A DNA stretch of 12,135 nt from NCBI GenBank assembly GCA_913049565.1, contig CAJWZG010000063.1, positions 1-12,135 on the forward strand, given 5' to 3'. The stretch comes from an uncultured Gammaproteobacteria bacterium. GTDB lineage: Bacteria > Pseudomonadota > Gammaproteobacteria > Pseudomonadales > Azotimanducaceae_A. The notes under the pieces were generated by a model. The model had not been told where the DNA came from, searched no databases, and was given only the letters and a program-made list of their open reading frames with translations. The translations under genes were made by a program, and so were the position numbers. Below are positions 1 to 7,746 of this stretch, piece after piece; positions within the stretch are counted from its first letter, which is position 1; every line of letters starts with the position of its first letter.

Positions 1-969
1 AAAGAGTATGCGGAAATAGAACCCGTCGTGGGCTGTTATCAACGTGCGGTACAGCTCGAGCAGGATATTGCAGACAACGGTCTGTTGCTGGAAGAAGAAG
101 ACCCGGAGATGCGAGAACTGGCCGAGCAAGACATTGCTGACTGTCGGCAACAGTTAGAAACCCTTACCGGCGAACTGCAAACACTGTTGCTACCTAAGGA
201 CCCTAACGATCGCTCAAACGTATTCCTCGAGATCCGTGCAGGTACGGGTGGCGACGAGGCCGCTATTTTTTCAGGCGACTTGTTCCGCATGTATACCAAG
301 TTCGCAGAGACCAAGGGCTGGCGTGTCGAAATAATGAATGAACGTCCCGGAGAGCACGGCGGGTTCAAAGAAATTATTACTCGGATTGAAGGCAAAGATG
401 TATACAGCCAGCTGAAATTCGAATCCGGCGCGCATCGTGTGCAACGGGTACCCGAAACCGAATCTCAGGGTCGGGTGCATACCTCAGCTTGCACTGTTGC
501 CGTCATGCCTGAGGTCGACGAAATCGATGAAATTGAGATCGACAAAAAAGACATTCGAGAGGACACGTTTCGCGCGTCCGGTGCCGGCGGCCAGCATGTC
601 AACAAAACCGACTCTGCCATTCGCTTGACCCACCTACCCACGGGCACCGTTGTTGAGTGCCAAGACGAGCGGTCTCAGCACAAAAACCGTGCTAGAGCCC
701 TATCGCTGCTCAAAGCGAGATTACTGGATGCCGCGCAGACTAAGCAGCAGGACGAGCAAGCCGCCAACCGCCGCCAGTTGGTCGGATCTGGTGATCGATC
801 TGAGCGCATCAGAACCTACAATTTCCCGCAGGGCCGAGTCACCGACCACCGCATTAATCTCACCCTGTACAAGCTGGACGAAGTGATCGAGGGAGCTTTG
901 GATGCCGTTGTTCAACCATTGGTGCAAGAGCATCAGGCCGATCAACTGCAACATTTAGCCGATGGCTAG
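1..969 (+). CDS. prfA: Peptide chain release factor 1 (RF1), 5'-truncated by window edge
   Basis: RF1 recognises UAA and UAG stop codons in the ribosomal A site and triggers release of the finished protein. The reading frame is open from base 1, and its first residues ([13 protein letters not shown]) align with E. coli RF1 near residue 40. About 40 N-terminal residues therefore lie outside the window, and 322 residues are visible. The codon-recognition tripeptide of the PxT type is P-E-T (visible residues 151-153, in [10 protein letters not shown]). The catalytic GGQ loop is at bases 586-594 (visible residues 196-198, in SGAGGQHVN). The C-terminal block ([18 protein letters not shown]...DHRINLTLY) is typical of RF1. 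The gene ends in TAG, a stop read by RF1 but not RF2, and that stop lies inside an 8-base overlap with prmC. The GTG at base 28 is internal and is not the start. Identification is certain. Confidence 0.98.
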   Translation, partial: KEYAEIEPVVGCYQRAVQLEQDIADNGLLLEEEDPEMRELAEQDIADCRQQLETLTGELQTLLLPKDPNDRSNVFLEIRAGTGGDEAAIFSGDLFRMYTKFAETKGWRVEIMNERPGEHGGFKEIITRIEGKDVYSQLKFESGAHRVQRVPETESQGRVHTSACTVAVMPEVDEIDEIEIDKKDIREDTFRASGAGGQHVNKTDSAIRLTHLPTGTVVECQDERSQHKNRARALSLLKARLLDAAQTKQQDEQAANRRQLVGSGDRSERIRTYNFPQGRVTDHRINLTLYKLDEVIEGALDAVVQPLVQEHQADQLQHLADG

Positions 970-1831
970 TGAAGCTCAAAACACTTCGGTGAAAAACTGG
1001 CTGAAGCAAAATCAGACGCTGGCTCGCTTCGAGCTCGAAATCACGCTCTGTCGTGTTTTACGGTGTTCTAGAGCCAAAATTCTCAGCGAACCTGAAAGAC
1101 AGTTAAGTAGCAAAGACCTTGATGAGCTAGGTGCTTGGGTCCGACAACTACACGATGATGTACCGCTTGCCTATCTGTGCGGCGAGCAAGAGTTTTGGGG
1201 GCTTTCACTGCAGGTCGATAATCGGGTGCTCGTACCCCGCCCGGATACGGAAACTCTGGTGGAGCAGGCTCTACTGCGTATTATTGAGATGAAATCGCTG
1301 CCCCGCAAAAAACCCGTTAATGTGCTCGATCTCGGTACTGGCAGTGGCGCCATTGCGTTAGCGCTTGCCAACGAGCTGCCAGACGATGAAATTCACGCCA
1401 GCGATATCAGCCAGGATAGTCTTGCCGTCGCTCGCAACAACAGTCGGGCTTTGTCATTGCCTATCACTTTTCATCACAGCGACTGGTTCGAAACAATCTC
1501 GCAGCGATACGATGTGATTACCGCTAATCCGCCCTACATAGCCGCCAATGACCCTCACCTTGTGCATCTGACAGCTGAACCGATAGGCGCTTTAGTTGCG
1601 CACAATAACGGCATGGCGGCGTTGACGGATATTTGCGAAACCGCCACAAGCTATCTGCATGATGACGGCTGGCTGCTACTCGAACACGGTTTCGACCAAG
1701 GCAGACAGGTCAGAGACCTGCTGCAGGAGAATGGCTATAAGGCCGTGGGTAGCTGCCGAGACTTAGGCGAGAACGAGCGAGTTACATTCGGGCAAAAGTT
1801 CATGGGTACGGCAGAATGCCCTGATGAATGA
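962..1831 (+). CDS. prmC: Release factor glutamine N5-methyltransferase PrmC (HemK)
   Basis: PrmC transfers a methyl group from S-adenosylmethionine to the glutamine of the GGQ motif in RF1 and RF2, which speeds peptide release. The protein is 289 residues; E. coli PrmC is 277. The N-terminal helical domain (about residues 1-90) is followed by the family signature EFWG...[11 protein letters not shown]. The SAM-binding glycine loop DLGTGSG is at residues 123-129. The substrate-binding NPPY motif is at residues 189-192 (bases 1526-1537). The ATG at 962 sits inside the end of prfA (overlap ATGGCTAG), and its own TGA lies inside the start of moeB. Both overlaps suggest translational coupling. No good Shine-Dalgarno is visible before the ATG, which also fits coupling. 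The enzyme and its substrate RF1 are thus made from one message. Confidence 0.97.
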   Translation: MASEAQNTSVKNWLKQNQTLARFELEITLCRVLRCSRAKILSEPERQLSSKDLDELGAWVRQLHDDVPLAYLCGEQEFWGLSLQVDNRVLVPRPDTETLVEQALLRIIEMKSLPRKKPVNVLDLGTGSGAIALALANELPDDEIHASDISQDSLAVARNNSRALSLPITFHHSDWFETISQRYDVITANPPYIAANDPHLVHLTAEPIGALVAHNNGMAALTDICETATSYLHDDGWLLLEHGFDQGRQVRDLLQENGYKAVGSCRDLGENERVTFGQKFMGTAECPDE

Positions 1832-2582
1832 CGATCAACTGCTGCAGTTCAGTCGACACATTCTGTTGCCAGATTTCGATGTAGACGGGCAAGAAAAGCT
1901 GCTGCAGGCGAAGGTACTGCTGGTTGGCGCGGGCGGGCTTGGATCACCCATCGCTTTGTATCTAGCTGCCGCGGGTATTGGGCATATCACCATTATCGAT
2001 GATGACTTGGTGGATATATCGAATTTACAGCGTCAAATTGCCCATCAGGTTGTTGATGTCGGTATGAACAAAGCCGTATCGGCAGCGCAAGCGATGCAAA
2101 ACATCAACCCGGCTTGTGCCGTCATAGCCGTTAGCATGCGCCTAGACGAACAAGCATTGGCCGGTCAGGTCGCCAACGTCGATATCATTATCGATGCTAC
2201 CGATAACGCAGAAACTCGGTTTCTTCTGAACGACCTAAGCTGCACTTTCAAGACCCCCCTCGTTAGCGGCGCGGCGATTCGCTGGGAAGGCCAAGTCACC
2301 GTATTCGACCCACGCAGACCCCAGTCACCTTGCTATCGATGTTTGTATCCCAGCGAGCAAACCATGGTTGAGGAAAATTGTTCGGAGTCTGGCGTTATTT
2401 CGCCCTTGGTTGGCGTTATCGGCAGCATGCAGGCTTTGGAAGCGATCAAGCTTCTATCAGGCGTTGGCGAGCCCTTGGTCGGCAAGGTGCTGTTCTATGA
2501 CGGCAAATTTGGACAATGGCAACAAATCGCGCTGAGCAAACTCGCATCCTGCCCAGTTTGCGCTAGTTCCTCGGCAAGCTAA
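1824..2582 (+). CDS. moeB: Molybdopterin-synthase (MoaD) adenylyltransferase MoeB, ThiF/HesA family
   Basis: This E1-like enzyme activates the C-terminal glycine of the sulfur carrier MoaD with ATP, preparing it for sulfur transfer in molybdopterin synthesis. The 252-residue length matches stand-alone MoeB (E. coli 249) and leaves no room for a rhodanese domain. The nucleotide-binding loop GAGGLGS is at residues 35-41, followed by the R-Q motif in SNLQRQIAH (residues 67-74). DATDN is at 124-128. The zinc-binding cysteine pairs are C170/C173 (CYRC) and C243/C246 (CPVC). ThiF is an alternative in principle, since the two share a fold. The prfA-prmC-moeB order and the MoeB-like C-terminus favour MoeB. 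In Pseudomonas murI usually follows; here the gene instead runs tail to tail into lipB, with its last 20 bases overlapping the end of lipB. Confidence 0.9.
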   Translation: MNDDQLLQFSRHILLPDFDVDGQEKLLQAKVLLVGAGGLGSPIALYLAAAGIGHITIIDDDLVDISNLQRQIAHQVVDVGMNKAVSAAQAMQNINPACAVIAVSMRLDEQALAGQVANVDIIIDATDNAETRFLLNDLSCTFKTPLVSGAAIRWEGQVTVFDPRRPQSPCYRCLYPSEQTMVEENCSESGVISPLVGVIGSMQALEAIKLLSGVGEPLVGKVLFYDGKFGQWQQIALSKLASCPVCASSSAS

Positions 2583-3237
2583 TTTCCCCATCGACTGTCC
2601 TTCCCAGAGTTAAGCGAAGACGTTCAGATAGGGCGGTGAGCAGTTGCTGCTTGACGAGTTTCATATCTACCTGTGCGTACGCCGCCATGTGTGTTGCATT
2701 AGTGTTGAGCAAACCGCAGGGGTTGATTCGGCCGAAGGGCTCTAAATCCATATCAACGTTTAGACTGAGCCCGTGATAGCTGCAACCTCGGCTGACACGT
2801 AGGCCTAGCTGGGCAATTTTTTGTGAGCCAACATAAACACCCGGTGCGCTTTCTCTCAGCTCAGTTACGATGCCGCTTTGCTTCAGCACTTGCTGTAAAG
2901 CCTGCTCGATTGCCGATACGAGGTCGCGAACCCCAAGCTTGCTACGACGCAAATCCAAAAGCAGGTACGCGGTGATCTGGCCTGGCCCGTGATAGGTGAC
3001 CTGCCCACCCCGGTCTGATTGCACGACTGGAATATCGCCGGGCGCGAGCAAGTGCTCTGCCTTGCCTGCCTGCCCCTGAGTAAAAACAGGATGGTGTTCA
3101 GTTAACCAAATTTGATCGGCTGATTCGCCGTTTCGTCTGCGAGTATATCGCCGCATAGCAGCGAATATCGTTTGATAAGCGGTTAATCCTAGATCCTGAA
3201 CACGCACCTGCTGCGCTTGTACTGTCTTCGTCTGCAT
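2563..3237 (-). CDS. lipB: Octanoyl-[acyl-carrier-protein]:protein octanoyltransferase LipB
   Basis: LipB moves an octanoyl group from acyl carrier protein to lipoyl domains of 2-oxoacid dehydrogenases and the glycine cleavage H protein, the first step of de novo lipoylation. With the start at 3237 the protein has 224 residues (E. coli 213). Family motifs are [26 protein letters not shown] (HGPGQ at residues 83-87), and the catalytic lysine and cysteine, K140 (GSQKIAQLG) and C174 (INPCG). The frame stays open upstream to an ATG at 3303, but that start lies inside ybeD and adds 22 residues absent from E. coli LipB. The ATG at 3237 has a GGAAGAG just upstream. lipB is the last gene of the minus-strand run. 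LipA, which acts next in the pathway and follows lipB in Pseudomonas, is not encoded here. Confidence 0.96.
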   Translation of the reverse strand: MQTKTVQAQQVRVQDLGLTAYQTIFAAMRRYTRRRNGESADQIWLTEHHPVFTQGQAGKAEHLLAPGDIPVVQSDRGGQVTYHGPGQITAYLLLDLRRSKLGVRDLVSAIEQALQQVLKQSGIVTELRESAPGVYVGSQKIAQLGLRVSRGCSYHGLSLNVDMDLEPFGRINPCGLLNTNATHMAAYAQVDMKLVKQQLLTALSERLRLTLGRTVDGEISLPRN

Positions 3238-3240
3238 GCT

Positions 3241-3247
3241 CTCTTCC
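3241..3247 (-). promoter_or_regulatory. Shine-Dalgarno deciding the lipB start
   Basis: The minus strand reads GCGGAAGAGAGC directly before the ATG at 3237. The purine-rich GGAAGAG at 3247-3241 is a good ribosome binding site and lies in the 40-base gap after the ybeD stop. It supports the 224-residue LipB over the longer frame that begins inside ybeD. Confidence 0.6.
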
Positions 3248-3277
3248 GCTAATGGCTTCGACAAAGCGAACCATAAA

Positions 3278-3541
3278 TTAGAGAATGATGCGCACAGCTT
3301 CATGGGCGAGAAGCTCTTTGTACAGCGCTTTGAGGTGATCTTCTCCCTCGGTCCAAAGGTTCACGCGAAGAGAGATGAAGTTGTCGCTTCGACTATTGCG
3401 GCTGCTAATGTCGTCTGGGGTCACAATCGGTGCGTGCCGCCGAACAATTTCGATTACATCAGCTACATGACCACTGCCAGTGGTCACGATGATCTTGATC
3501 GGATACCGACACGGAAACTCGATGAGATGCTCGTCGCTCAT
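3278..3541 (-). CDS. ybeD: YbeD / DUF493 family protein
   Basis: This small protein of 87 residues is the same length as E. coli YbeD and aligns along its full length: [11 protein letters not shown] at the N-terminus, [10 protein letters not shown] in the middle (E. coli VVEVVQRHAP) and [15 protein letters not shown] at the end (E. coli LYEELGKIDIVRMVL). YbeD has a ferredoxin-like alpha-beta fold resembling the regulatory (ACT-like) domain of some allosteric enzymes. Its biochemical role is not established, and nothing in this sequence settles it. The gene lies between dacA and lipB, as in E. coli and Pseudomonas. Its ATG starts 10 bases after the dacA stop and has only a weak ribosome binding site, so it is probably translated as part of the upstream message. 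A role linked to lipoylation is sometimes assumed from the neighbourhood, but that is inference. Confidence 0.93.
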   Translation of the reverse strand: MSDEHLIEFPCRYPIKIIVTTGSGHVADVIEIVRRHAPIVTPDDISSRNSRSDNFISLRVNLWTEGEDHLKALYKELLAHEAVRIIL

Positions 3542-3551
3542 CCGCTAACGG

Positions 3552-4721
3552 TCATTCAAACATCAGATAAATATAGTCGCCTAATCTGGAGAGTATTCCA
3601 GATTCTTCAACGGTCATCTGAGCCACGACGTCTCCCTCGTAGATCATCTCACCTGCAAGGCTCAGCGCTATAGAGCCTACAACTTCGCCCTTCTCTATCG
3701 GCGCCTCGAAGTAAGCGGGCACCGTGAGAGAAGCCTCAATATCTTTGTAATAACCCTTGGGGAAAGTAATCAGCACATTCTCCGATACACTCACGGGTAG
3801 TGTTTCAACCGTGCCGTAATAAATGGGTTGGTTTTGCAGCGCTGTACCGGGCTCGTAAAGATTTTTGGTTTCAAAGTTACGGAACCCATAAGAAAGCAAC
3901 TTCTGGCTTTCACGCATGCGCGACTCATCGCTATCTGTGCCCAAGACCACACTGATCAGCCGCATGCCGTTGCGCTCTGCCGAGGCAACTAGACAATATC
4001 CCGCGGCTTTCGTGAAGCCAGTTTTTACTCCATCAACCGAGCGGTCACGCCAAAGCAGTCGGTTCCGATTGGATTGTTCAATCTCGTTATAGGTATAACT
4101 CTTTTGCGCATACAGCTCATACTGCTCTGGGTGGTTCTTAATCAGCGCACGGGTCAACAGCGCAAGATCCCAGGCAGTGCTGTAATGCTGCTCATCCGGC
4201 AGGCCTGTCGCATTTCTGAACTGGGTGTCTTTCATACCCAACACTTGAGCCTGTTGGTTCATCAAGTCAGCAAACTGATCTTCATTGCCGGCTATATGCT
4301 CTGCCAGAGCCACGCTAGCATCGTTACCTGATTGGATGATTACGCCCTTAAGAAGATCTTCAACACTTACCTGAGTACCTTCGCGGATAAACATCTTTGA
4401 TCCGCCCGTTCGCCAGGCTTTGACACTGATTTGAACGTCCTCATCCATTCCCAGTCTACCGCGACGAATTTCCTCCTCGACAACATAGCCAGTCATAATC
4501 TTGGTCAGGCTCGCAGGAGCACTAGACTCGCGCGCGTTGTACTCGGCTAAGACCTTGTTAGTGTCGGCATCTATCAGCAGATAAGAACTCGCCTGGAGGT
4601 TCGGTGGCGGTAGCTGAGGAACAGATTGAGCGGCGACCGCCGAGGTTGAAAAAAAGACAATTGCAGCAAGGAAAAAAGCAGCAGGGCGCATACAAGTTGT
4701 GTTCCAAGGAAAGATCCGCAT
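3552..4721 (-). CDS. dacA: D-alanyl-D-alanine carboxypeptidase, PBP5/6 family (DacA/DacC)
   Basis: This periplasmic enzyme removes the terminal D-alanine from peptidoglycan pentapeptides. With the ATG at 4721 the protein has 389 residues. A signal peptide (hydrophobic AAFFLAAIVFFSTSAVAA) is followed by likely cleavage near residue 30 or 31. The penicillin-binding motifs are SLTK (71-74), SGN (131-133) and KTG (233-235). A C-terminal beta-rich PBP5 domain follows, then a short terminal amphipathic segment (LGDYIYLMFE) corresponding to the membrane anchor of E. coli PBP5, though it ends earlier. The start at 4721 is one base after the rlpA TAA (TAAGATG), which favours translational coupling. 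A TTG at 4733 inside rlpA and a second ATG at 4691 are possible alternatives, and the latter still gives a complete signal peptide. The Pseudomonas gene at this place is named dacC. Confidence 0.95.
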   Translation of the reverse strand: MRIFPWNTTCMRPAAFFLAAIVFFSTSAVAAQSVPQLPPPNLQASSYLLIDADTNKVLAEYNARESSAPASLTKIMTGYVVEEEIRRGRLGMDEDVQISVKAWRTGGSKMFIREGTQVSVEDLLKGVIIQSGNDASVALAEHIAGNEDQFADLMNQQAQVLGMKDTQFRNATGLPDEQHYSTAWDLALLTRALIKNHPEQYELYAQKSYTYNEIEQSNRNRLLWRDRSVDGVKTGFTKAAGYCLVASAERNGMRLISVVLGTDSDESRMRESQKLLSYGFRNFETKNLYEPGTALQNQPIYYGTVETLPVSVSENVLITFPKGYYKDIEASLTVPAYFEAPIEKGEVVGSIALSLAGEMIYEGDVVAQMTVEESGILSRLGDYIYLMFE

Positions 4722-4722
4722 C

Positions 4723-5550
4723 TTAGCGCCCAAGGACTAGCATCGGCAATCCGATATCCAGCGCAACGAGTAAGGCTTGCAACCGATTGTGTTTATTCTT
4801 GGAAGCGATGGGTCCAATGCGCAGCGCAAACCCACCCTGCGCTCGGGCGATTATCTGCACCGGCGATATTTCCAAAGAGGTCATTTGCTGCAGTGCATCT
4901 TCAGCTTGGGACGCTGATTCGAAATTTCCAGCGTGCAGAAAGTAAGGCTGTTTCTTTGAAGATTGAGTTTCATCGACGTCTGATTCGGCAACCACTTCAA
5001 CACGAACGCGTGCCGTGCCCGATTGATGAAAACCTAGTTTAACAGCAGCTGCGTAGGAAAGATCGATGATGCGATCTTCGTGGAACGGTCCGCGATCATT
5101 AACTCTTAAAATTGTGCTCAGGCCATTTTGCAAATTAGTCACCCTAGCAAAGACGGGGATAGGCAGCGAACGATGAGCCGCCGTCAACCGAAACATATCG
5201 TAGGGCTCGCCGCTGGATGTTCGACGTCCATGGAATTTCACTCCGTACCAAGATGCGACACCCTCTTCTCGATATCCCTGAGCCGTTGGCATAACCTGAT
5301 AGGTTTTCCCCCAAACCTCATACTGTGGACCGTTGCCTGTTGCGCTAGGCGATACTGGCACGACCTGTGGATCAGGTAGTTGGCTCATTTGAATTAGTTC
5401 CGCGCTGCTCAATTGGGGCGCTCGATCAGTTTGGCCTGCCGTTGGCGTTTGCTGTACCGCGACACCTGCGCAACCAGAGAAAAAGACGGCGCAGGCAACT
5501 AAGCATGAGCTGTGGCCAGCCAGATATGTCCTAAACATAGAGGTGAACAC
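4723..5550 (-). CDS. rlpA: RlpA: septal-ring lytic transglycosylase, probable lipoprotein with SPOR domain
   Basis: RlpA cleaves glycan strands that lack stem peptides, mainly at the division site; this activity was shown for the Pseudomonas protein. The 275 residues begin with a lipoprotein-type signal. A candidate lipid-attached cysteine is C27 in FSGC, where Phe replaces the usual Leu, Val or Ile of the lipobox. A low-complexity linker follows. The double-psi beta-barrel domain (about 96-188) starts with GVASWYG and holds the conserved E115, H126 and D152 (GRRTSSGEPYD, LTAAHRSLP, RVNDRGPF). A C-terminal SPOR domain (about 200-275), which binds denuded peptidoglycan, carries YFLHAGNFESASQAEDAL and FALRIGPI. 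The start is GTG, with an AGGT five bases upstream; an in-frame ATG at 5538 lacks a ribosome binding site. mltB ends 11 bases upstream and dacA begins one base after the stop. Confidence 0.95.
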   Translation of the reverse strand: MFTSMFRTYLAGHSSCLVACAVFFSGCAGVAVQQTPTAGQTDRAPQLSSAELIQMSQLPDPQVVPVSPSATGNGPQYEVWGKTYQVMPTAQGYREEGVASWYGVKFHGRRTSSGEPYDMFRLTAAHRSLPIPVFARVTNLQNGLSTILRVNDRGPFHEDRIIDLSYAAAVKLGFHQSGTARVRVEVVAESDVDETQSSKKQPYFLHAGNFESASQAEDALQQMTSLEISPVQIIARAQGGFALRIGPIASKNKHNRLQALLVALDIGLPMLVLGR

Positions 5551-5561
5551 GGTGGACCTGT

Positions 5562-6602
5562 TTAGCCTTCTCTGCGTTCGCGGATGGCTTGGCTAAGCTG
5601 CAGCACCGCCATCGCATATAGCCGGCTATGGTTGTAGCGGGTTATCACGTAAAAATCTTCAAAGCCAAGCCAATAATCGGCTCGATCCGGCTGCTGCATA
5701 CGCATCAAGGTTGCTTTACGCTGCGGTGGTTGGTCGCTGTCTATAGCAACGCCTAAGTCGCGCCAGTGCTCAACCGTTAACCGTGGCTTCAAGTTACCGT
5801 TGGCTAGCGCTGTCAGCTCTTCAGTTTCTTTTAGCACGTTAACTCGAATCGCGACGTCGTCTTCGCCACTCCAATTGTGCTCTGCGAAATAGTTAGCCAC
5901 GCTACCAATCGCATCTGTTTTGTTATTCCATATATCTCGCACACCGTCACCATCGAAGTCCACGGCGAAGTTGCGATAGCTTGAAGGTATGAACTGGCCG
6001 AAACCCATCGCGCCAGCATAGGAGCCTTTCATGCTCAAGGGACTTTTGCCCTCTTCTCTGGAGAGCAGTAGATGCTCCGTGAGCTGTCCGCGAAAAAATT
6101 TGGATCGCGGGGGGTAGTCAAAAGCCAAGGTGCTCAGCGCATCTACCACCGCAAAGTTCCCGGTGACGCGACCATAGCGAGTTTCAACGCCAATAATTGC
6201 AACAATGATCTCTTGCGGCACGCCATAGCGCTCCACGGCGCGCTCCAACGCCACCTGATTCTCACGCCAAAAGATAACGCCTTGACTGATACGCGGCTCG
6301 TCTACAAGAATTTTTCGGTACTCATGCCACCGCAAGCGGCGCTCGGCAGGTCTGCTCATCAGCTCTATGATGCGCTCCTGTCGGTTCGCCTGAGCGAAAA
6401 CTTCTTGCAACGCTTGGCGGGAGAACTGGTGCGATTCGACAAGCTCATCAATGTACTCCTGCACCTTAGGATTTTGCAGATACGATTCGTCCGCCAAGAC
6501 GCCATGCGAGATCGTTAAACCCAGCAAAAGTGATGCAAGAAGTCCTACCAGCCGCGCCTCAAAACCAAGCAAAACTCTATTAACGGATAAGCATCTATGC
6601 AT
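5562..6602 (-). CDS. mltB: Lytic murein transglycosylase B, soluble SltB1-like form
   Basis: This enzyme cleaves the glycan backbone of peptidoglycan to give 1,6-anhydro-muramyl ends. The 346 residues align along the length of E. coli MltB. The catalytic glutamate is E140 in IIGVETRYG. GSYAGAMGFGQFIPSSYR (193-210) matches the substrate-groove segment. DFDGDGVRDIW (215-225) corresponds to the calcium-binding EF-hand-like loop of Slt35/MltB. TRYNHSRLYAMAV lies near the C-terminus. The N-terminus is a signal peptide (hydrophobic LVGLLASLLLGLTISHGVLA, probable cut before DES) with no lipobox cysteine, unlike E. coli MltB. The product is therefore expected to be soluble in the periplasm, as for P. 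aeruginosa SltB1, which occupies the same place between rodA and rlpA. The ATG is four bases after the rodA stop, preceded by GGTGA that overlaps that stop. Confidence 0.95.
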   Translation of the reverse strand: MHRCLSVNRVLLGFEARLVGLLASLLLGLTISHGVLADESYLQNPKVQEYIDELVESHQFSRQALQEVFAQANRQERIIELMSRPAERRLRWHEYRKILVDEPRISQGVIFWRENQVALERAVERYGVPQEIIVAIIGVETRYGRVTGNFAVVDALSTLAFDYPPRSKFFRGQLTEHLLLSREEGKSPLSMKGSYAGAMGFGQFIPSSYRNFAVDFDGDGVRDIWNNKTDAIGSVANYFAEHNWSGEDDVAIRVNVLKETEELTALANGNLKPRLTVEHWRDLGVAIDSDQPPQRKATLMRMQQPDRADYWLGFEDFYVITRYNHSRLYAMAVLQLSQAIRERREG

Positions 6603-6606
6603 TGAG

Positions 6607-7746
6607 TCACCAAGCCTTATGGGTACGAACCGACATTATTACGCCAAACCCTGCCATCAGGGTGATCGCCGAAGTGCCTCCGTAGCTGACTAAGGGCAAT
6701 GGCACACCAACCACGGGCAGAATGCCGCTGACCATGGCCACATTTACAAACACATAAACGAAAAAAGTGAGTACGAAGGCGCCGGCCAATAGACGCCCAA
6801 ATGTACTCCCTGCTTGCGTGGCAAGCCAAAGTCCGCGCGCAATGATCAAGAGGTAAAGAAATAGCAGGGATGCCACACCGACGAAGCCCAACTCCTCACC
6901 CATCACTGCCACAATAAAATCGGTTCGCGCCTCAGGCAAAAAATCGAGGTAGCTTTGACTACCCTGAAACAGTCCCTTACCCGCAAGGCCACCAGAGCCG
7001 ATCGCGGTAGTGGACTGTATAATGTTCCAGCCAGCACCTAGCGGATCACTTTGGGGATCGAACAGCGTAATGATTCGCTGTTTTTGATAACCCTCAAGAA
7101 TGAACTGCCAAATTAGTGGGGCTGCTGCTGCCAGTACCACGCCAGCACTGGCTACCCAGCGCCAGGACAATCCCGCCAGCAGCAGAACAGAGAACCCAGC
7201 TCCGAAAACCAGAATACTCGTGCCGAGGTCTGGTTGCCTACCAATCAATAATGCCGGCAATGTGATGATCGCGAGACAGGTAGCAGTATATTTTAGCGAT
7301 GGCGGCAGGCTACGGCTCTGCAAGTACCAAGCGACTGCCATAGGCACAGCGAGTTTCATTAGCTCAGACGGCTGAAAGCGGAACAGGCCAGGAATTTCCA
7401 ACCAACGTTGAGAACCTTTCACTGTGACGCCCGCAACTAACACCAATACCAAGAGCGAAAGACCAACCAAATAGATCAGCGGCGCCACGCGCAGGTAAAA
7501 GTGCGGCGGCAACTGGGCGGCAACTATCAATACCAAATATGCTAAACCCACTCGTTGTAATTGAGCCGTAAACAACGCGTCGTTTCCGTCCACTGCGCTG
7601 CGCAAGACAATCAGGCCATAGACGATAACTACTGTCAGCAGCACGAGCAAAGTCGGGTCGATATGCAGCCGAAAATACCAGCGCGACGTTTGCCTCGCAG
7701 ATTGGTCGTGTGGCGACAAAGTGCGCTGAAAGTCTGCGTTAATCAT
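6607..7746 (-). CDS. rodA: RodA, SEDS-family peptidoglycan glycosyltransferase of the elongasome
   Basis: RodA polymerises lipid II into glycan strands during cell elongation, working as a complex with PBP2. The 379 residues (E. coli 370) form a polytopic membrane protein with about ten hydrophobic segments. A soluble N-terminal tail of about 30 residues leads into the first segment. SEDS landmarks are GSQRWLEIPG...QPSELMKLA (111-133), RQPDLGTS (170-177), the large periplasmic loop YQKQRIITLFDPQSDPLGAG (220-239), the catalytic aspartate D276 in LPEARTDFIVAVMGEELGF, and the C-terminal VPLPLVSYGGTS. FtsW is the obvious alternative, but adjacency to mrdA and closeness to E. coli RodA settle it. 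The ATG overlaps the mrdA stop as ATGA, so the pair is very probably co-translated. Confidence 0.97.
   Translation of the reverse strand: MINADFQRTLSPHDQSARQTSRWYFRLHIDPTLLVLLTVVIVYGLIVLRSAVDGNDALFTAQLQRVGLAYLVLIVAAQLPPHFYLRVAPLIYLVGLSLLVLVLVAGVTVKGSQRWLEIPGLFRFQPSELMKLAVPMAVAWYLQSRSLPPSLKYTATCLAIITLPALLIGRQPDLGTSILVFGAGFSVLLLAGLSWRWVASAGVVLAAAAPLIWQFILEGYQKQRIITLFDPQSDPLGAGWNIIQSTTAIGSGGLAGKGLFQGSQSYLDFLPEARTDFIVAVMGEELGFVGVASLLFLYLLIIARGLWLATQAGSTFGRLLAGAFVLTFFVYVFVNVAMVSGILPVVGVPLPLVSYGGTSAITLMAGFGVIMSVRTHKAW

Noticed and set aside
28..30. GTG as a start codon of a shorter release factor
   Set aside because: The frame is open and homologous to RF1 upstream to base 1, so the GTG is an internal valine and the gene is cut by the window edge.
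3238..3303. 22-residue N-terminal extension of LipB from an ATG at 3303
   Set aside because: It lies partly inside ybeD, has no match in E. coli LipB, and a better ribosome binding site precedes the ATG at 3237.
3236..3673. Plus-strand open frame of 145 codons opposite lipB, ybeD and dacA
   Set aside because: It is antisense to three well-supported genes, shows no family motif and has a composition typical of a reverse-strand shadow.
4722..4733. TTG start for dacA at 4733
   Set aside because: It lies inside rlpA and adds only four residues; the ATG at 4721 directly follows the rlpA stop and is more likely.
6072..6518. Plus-strand open frame of 148 codons opposite mltB
   Set aside because: It lies entirely antisense to a gene with a full set of conserved motifs and resembles no known protein.
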